Assembly (NCBI RefSeq): GCF_019449275.2
Contig: NZ_JAHZQZ020000008.1
Span: 1 to 64,000, forward strand
Length of the DNA: 64,000 nucleotides
Direction of reading: 5' to 3'
From: Microbacterium sp. HD4P20
GTDB taxonomy: Bacteria; Actinomycetota; Actinomycetes; Actinomycetales; Microbacteriaceae
Made by a program: the position numbers and the translations under genes. Below, piece by piece: positions 62,068 through 64,000 of the stretch. Positions within the stretch are counted from its first letter, which is position 1. Each line of letters begins with the position of its first letter. The notes below the pieces were generated by a model. That model saw only the letters and a list, made by a program, of their open reading frames with translations. It had not been told where the DNA came from and searched no databases.

Positions 62068-63468
62068 GTGGACGCCGATCAGGCTGCCGTGCAGGCCTCC
62101 GAGGAGTGCGACTGCGCACCGTCACCGCGCGAGCGCCGGCTGCTGTGGCCGTCGATGTCTCGTCGCAGCGCCCTCGGCCTCGGGGTTCTGGGGCTGGCCA
62201 CGGTCGGCGCATTCAGCAGCCCCTTCGTGGCACCCGCGTTCGCCGCTGACTACCCGTCGTGGCCCGAGGTCGAAGCCGCCAAGGCCAACGAAGCCGCGAA
62301 GGCGGCAGAGGTCGCGAAGATCCAGGGGATCATCGCCGGCATGGAGGCCGATCTCGCTGCCAAGCAGCAGGCGGCGCAGGTCGCGGCCGACGAGTTCTAT
62401 GTGGCGCAGCAGCAGTATTTCGACGCCGCACTGCGCGCCGATCAGCTGCAGCAGCAGGCCGACGAGCAGGGCGCGGCTGCGGTGGATGCCGCGAACAAGG
62501 CCGGCCGCGTCGCCGCCCAGCTCTACCGCAACGGCGGCGACGACACCTCGCTCGAACTCTTCTTCGCAGGCTCGGCCGCATCGGCCGACGACCTGCTTGC
62601 ACGACTGGGCACGATGGACAAGCTGGTCCAGCGCAACCAGGACGTCTACGCCCAGGCGGTCACAGCGCGCAACTCGGCACAGAGCCTCAGCACGCTCGCC
62701 GAAGAGCAGCGGGTCGAGCGCGACCGACTGCAGAAGATCCAGGAAGAGAAGATGATCGCCGCTCAGGAGGCGGCGCTTCAGGCGCAGGCCGCGCTCGACG
62801 AGCAGAACGCGTACCGCGGGCAGCTCGAGGCGCAGCTGGCCGCCCTTCAAGACACCGCGGCCAAGACGGTCGCCGCCTACCAGGAGGGCGAGCGCATCCG
62901 CAAGGAGCGCGAAGCGGCCGAGAGAGCGGCCCGCGAGGCGGCTGCCCGAGCCGAGGCAGAGCGCATTGCCCGCGAGCAGGCCGCGAACGCCGGCGGTGGT
63001 GGCGGTGGTGGCGGCGGCGGTGGCGGTGGGAACGGCGGCGGCGTCGTCGGAACCGGCTGGGCACGCCCGTCCTCGGGCTGGCGCAGCTCAGGCTATGGTC
63101 CCCGCTCGCAGGTGTGCGGCCAGAACGGCTGCTCCAGCTCCTTCCACTACGGCGTTGACCTGGCTGCCGGTTGCGGTGCGGGCATCTACGCCGCTTCCGC
63201 CGGTCGCGTCGTGTACGCCGGCTACAACGGCGGCTACGGCAACTACATCAAGATCGACCACGGCGGCGGCATCGGCACCGGCTACGCGCACATCCGTCCG
63301 GGCGGCATCTTCGTCGGCTACGGACAGTGGGTGAACGCCGGCCAGCTCATCGCCAGTGAGGGCAACACCGGCAACTCGTACGGCTGCCACCTGCACTTCG
63401 AGGTCTACGTCAACGGCGGAACGACGAACCCCATCTACTTCATGGCGGATCGCGGCGTCGGCGTCTGA
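62068..63468 (+). CDS. Tat-exported M23 peptidoglycan endopeptidase with coiled-coil
   Basis: The 466-residue protein has an N-terminal acidic tip, a twin-arginine signal (SRRSALGLGVLGLATVGAF, residues ~31-60), a long coiled-coil region (70-310) rich in Ala/Glu/Gln like FtsX-activated EnvC/RipC regulators, a poly-Gly linker (~311-330), and an M23 (LytM) domain with SSFHYGVDLAAGCG and GCHLHFEVYV zinc ligands. It should cut peptidoglycan cross-links outside the cell, with the coiled coil holding it inactive until triggered. GTG start 62068 has GGGGAGGA 5 bases upstream; an ATG at 62155 would start at MSRRSALG and also keep the Tat motif. Confidence 0.9.
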   Translation: MDADQAAVQASEECDCAPSPRERRLLWPSMSRRSALGLGVLGLATVGAFSSPFVAPAFAADYPSWPEVEAAKANEAAKAAEVAKIQGIIAGMEADLAAKQQAAQVAADEFYVAQQQYFDAALRADQLQQQADEQGAAAVDAANKAGRVAAQLYRNGGDDTSLELFFAGSAASADDLLARLGTMDKLVQRNQDVYAQAVTARNSAQSLSTLAEEQRVERDRLQKIQEEKMIAAQEAALQAQAALDEQNAYRGQLEAQLAALQDTAAKTVAAYQEGERIRKEREAAERAAREAAARAEAERIAREQAANAGGGGGGGGGGGGGNGGGVVGTGWARPSSGWRSSGYGPRSQVCGQNGCSSSFHYGVDLAAGCGAGIYAASAGRVVYAGYNGGYGNYIKIDHGGGIGTGYAHIRPGGIFVGYGQWVNAGQLIASEGNTGNSYGCHLHFEVYVNGGTTNPIYFMADRGVGV

Positions 63469-63484
63469 CCCGCATCGCCACGAA

Positions 63485-63558
63485 AGAAGCGGTCCCCGCA
63501 CCCAGAGGCTTCGAGCGACGCGCCAGCGGCGCTCGGAGGGGGAGCGGGGACCGCTTCT
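63485..63558. terminator. Bidirectional terminator, perfect 15-bp arms
   Basis: AGAAGCGGTCCCCGC (63485-63499) and its exact reverse complement (63544-63558) enclose an inner CGAGCG...CGCTCG stem. It separates the convergent M23 and pyrophosphatase genes. Confidence 0.85.
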
Positions 63559-63571
63559 CGCATGTCAGGTG

Positions 63572-64000
63572 TCAGAGCGTGTTCGGCGCGACGCCCTCAC
63601 CCTGGGTCTTGGTCTCGCCCTCGTGCTCGGCGAAGCGGTCGAACGCCTCGGACACCAGGCGCTCGGCCTCAGCGGCCCCGGCCCAGTCGTCGACCTTGAC
63701 CCACTTGTCGGGCTCGAGATCCTTGTAGTGCTCGAAGAAGTGCTCGATCTCTTTACGGGTGTACTCGGGGATCTCGGCGACATCCTGGATGTGCGCCCAG
63801 CGCGGGTCCTTGGCGAGCACGGCGACCACCTTGTCGTCGCCGCCGGCCTCGTCGCTCATCTTCAGCACGCCGACCGGGCGCACCTTTGCCAGGATGCCGG
63901 GAGCGAGGTCGTGGTCGAGCAGTACGAGCACGTCGAGTGGGTCGCCGTCCTCGCCGAGGGTGTTCTCGAAGAAGCCGTAGTTGGTGGGGTAGCCCATCGG
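63572..64000 (-). CDS. ppa: Inorganic pyrophosphatase (N-terminus outside window)
   Basis: The visible ~143 residues include MGYPTNYGFFENTLGEDGDPLDVLVLLD with the family I metal/substrate Asp cluster, VGVLKMSDEAGGDDKVVAVLAKDPRW and KDLEPDKWVKVDDW, the standard family I pyrophosphatase set. The enzyme hydrolyses pyrophosphate to drive biosynthesis. The ~20 N-terminal residues lie beyond the right edge. Confidence 0.95.
   Translation of the reverse strand, partial: PMGYPTNYGFFENTLGEDGDPLDVLVLLDHDLAPGILAKVRPVGVLKMSDEAGGDDKVVAVLAKDPRWAHIQDVAEIPEYTRKEIEHFFEHYKDLEPDKWVKVDDWAGAAEAERLVSEAFDRFAEHEGETKTQGEGVAPNTL

Overview
The window is high-GC actinobacterial DNA. The lifestyle genes, the leaderless GTG/ATG starts sitting just after TANNNT -10 boxes, the frequent ATGA/GTGA stop-start overlaps and the intergenic repeat types suggest Microbacteriaceae, most likely Microbacterium or a close relative. 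That placement is inference from style and gene content; there is no rRNA in the window. About 50 protein genes and three tRNAs are present. There is no prophage, insertion sequence or CRISPR array.

Left part (1-7.3 kb): the 3' end of a repeat-built, wall-anchored surface protein with a LAVTG sorting motif, a fusion of a luciferase-like flavin enzyme to a berberine-bridge-type FAD oxidase, and a compact UvrA-like ABC ATPase followed by a perfect 34-base palindrome.

Main feature (7.46-24.25 kb): nine same-strand genes, eight of them overlapping or nearly so. In order they encode a 2024-residue membrane-anchored Ig-like/FN3 surface protein, a MoxR AAA+ ATPase, a DUF58 protein, a membrane transglutaminase-like protein whose catalytic cysteine is replaced by Asp, an RDD-FHA membrane protein, a PP2C phosphatase, an FHA protein, a transmembrane Ser/Thr kinase with an FN3-like ectodomain, and an FHA protein with a winged-helix-like C-terminus. 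The layout reads as a self-contained phospho-threonine signalling and envelope-assembly system. A perfect 16-bp palindrome lies between the putative promoter and the first gene. This is the best candidate for an undescribed system.

Middle part (24.3-43.3 kb): a serine-recombinase-like remnant protein; a malate dehydrogenase / Na+/H+ antiporter pair; a 15-unit, 20-bp tandem array between divergent promoters; a zinc metallopeptidase coupled to a proline iminopeptidase; a DEAD-box helicase with a long leader and a strong terminator; an aldehyde dehydrogenase-GMC oxidoreductase pair; a GPH-type transporter; a tryptophan-to-anthranilate (kynurenine) operon in which an amidohydrolase takes the place of formamidase; a small redoxin; and a dolichol-phosphate-mannose-synthase-like/GtrA fusion. 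Three 90-bp palindromic elements of identical length and design lie in two of the gaps, and a degenerate relative of the 20-bp array follows the glycosyltransferase.

Right part (43.4-64 kb): secreted polysaccharide deacetylase, LVIVD-type secreted protein, DUF305 lipoprotein, ACT-domain regulator, a giant Zn-ribbon membrane protein coupled to an XRE regulator and a DUF2975 protein, an SRPBCC/ArsR pair with a perfect palindromic operator, a Ktr-type potassium uptake pair, alpha/beta hydrolases, a MarR regulator facing a redoxin, a DHFR-like protein, an orphan histidine kinase, a cupin, a tRNA-Glu/Asp/Phe cluster, a Tat-exported M23 endopeptidase and the 3' part of inorganic pyrophosphatase.
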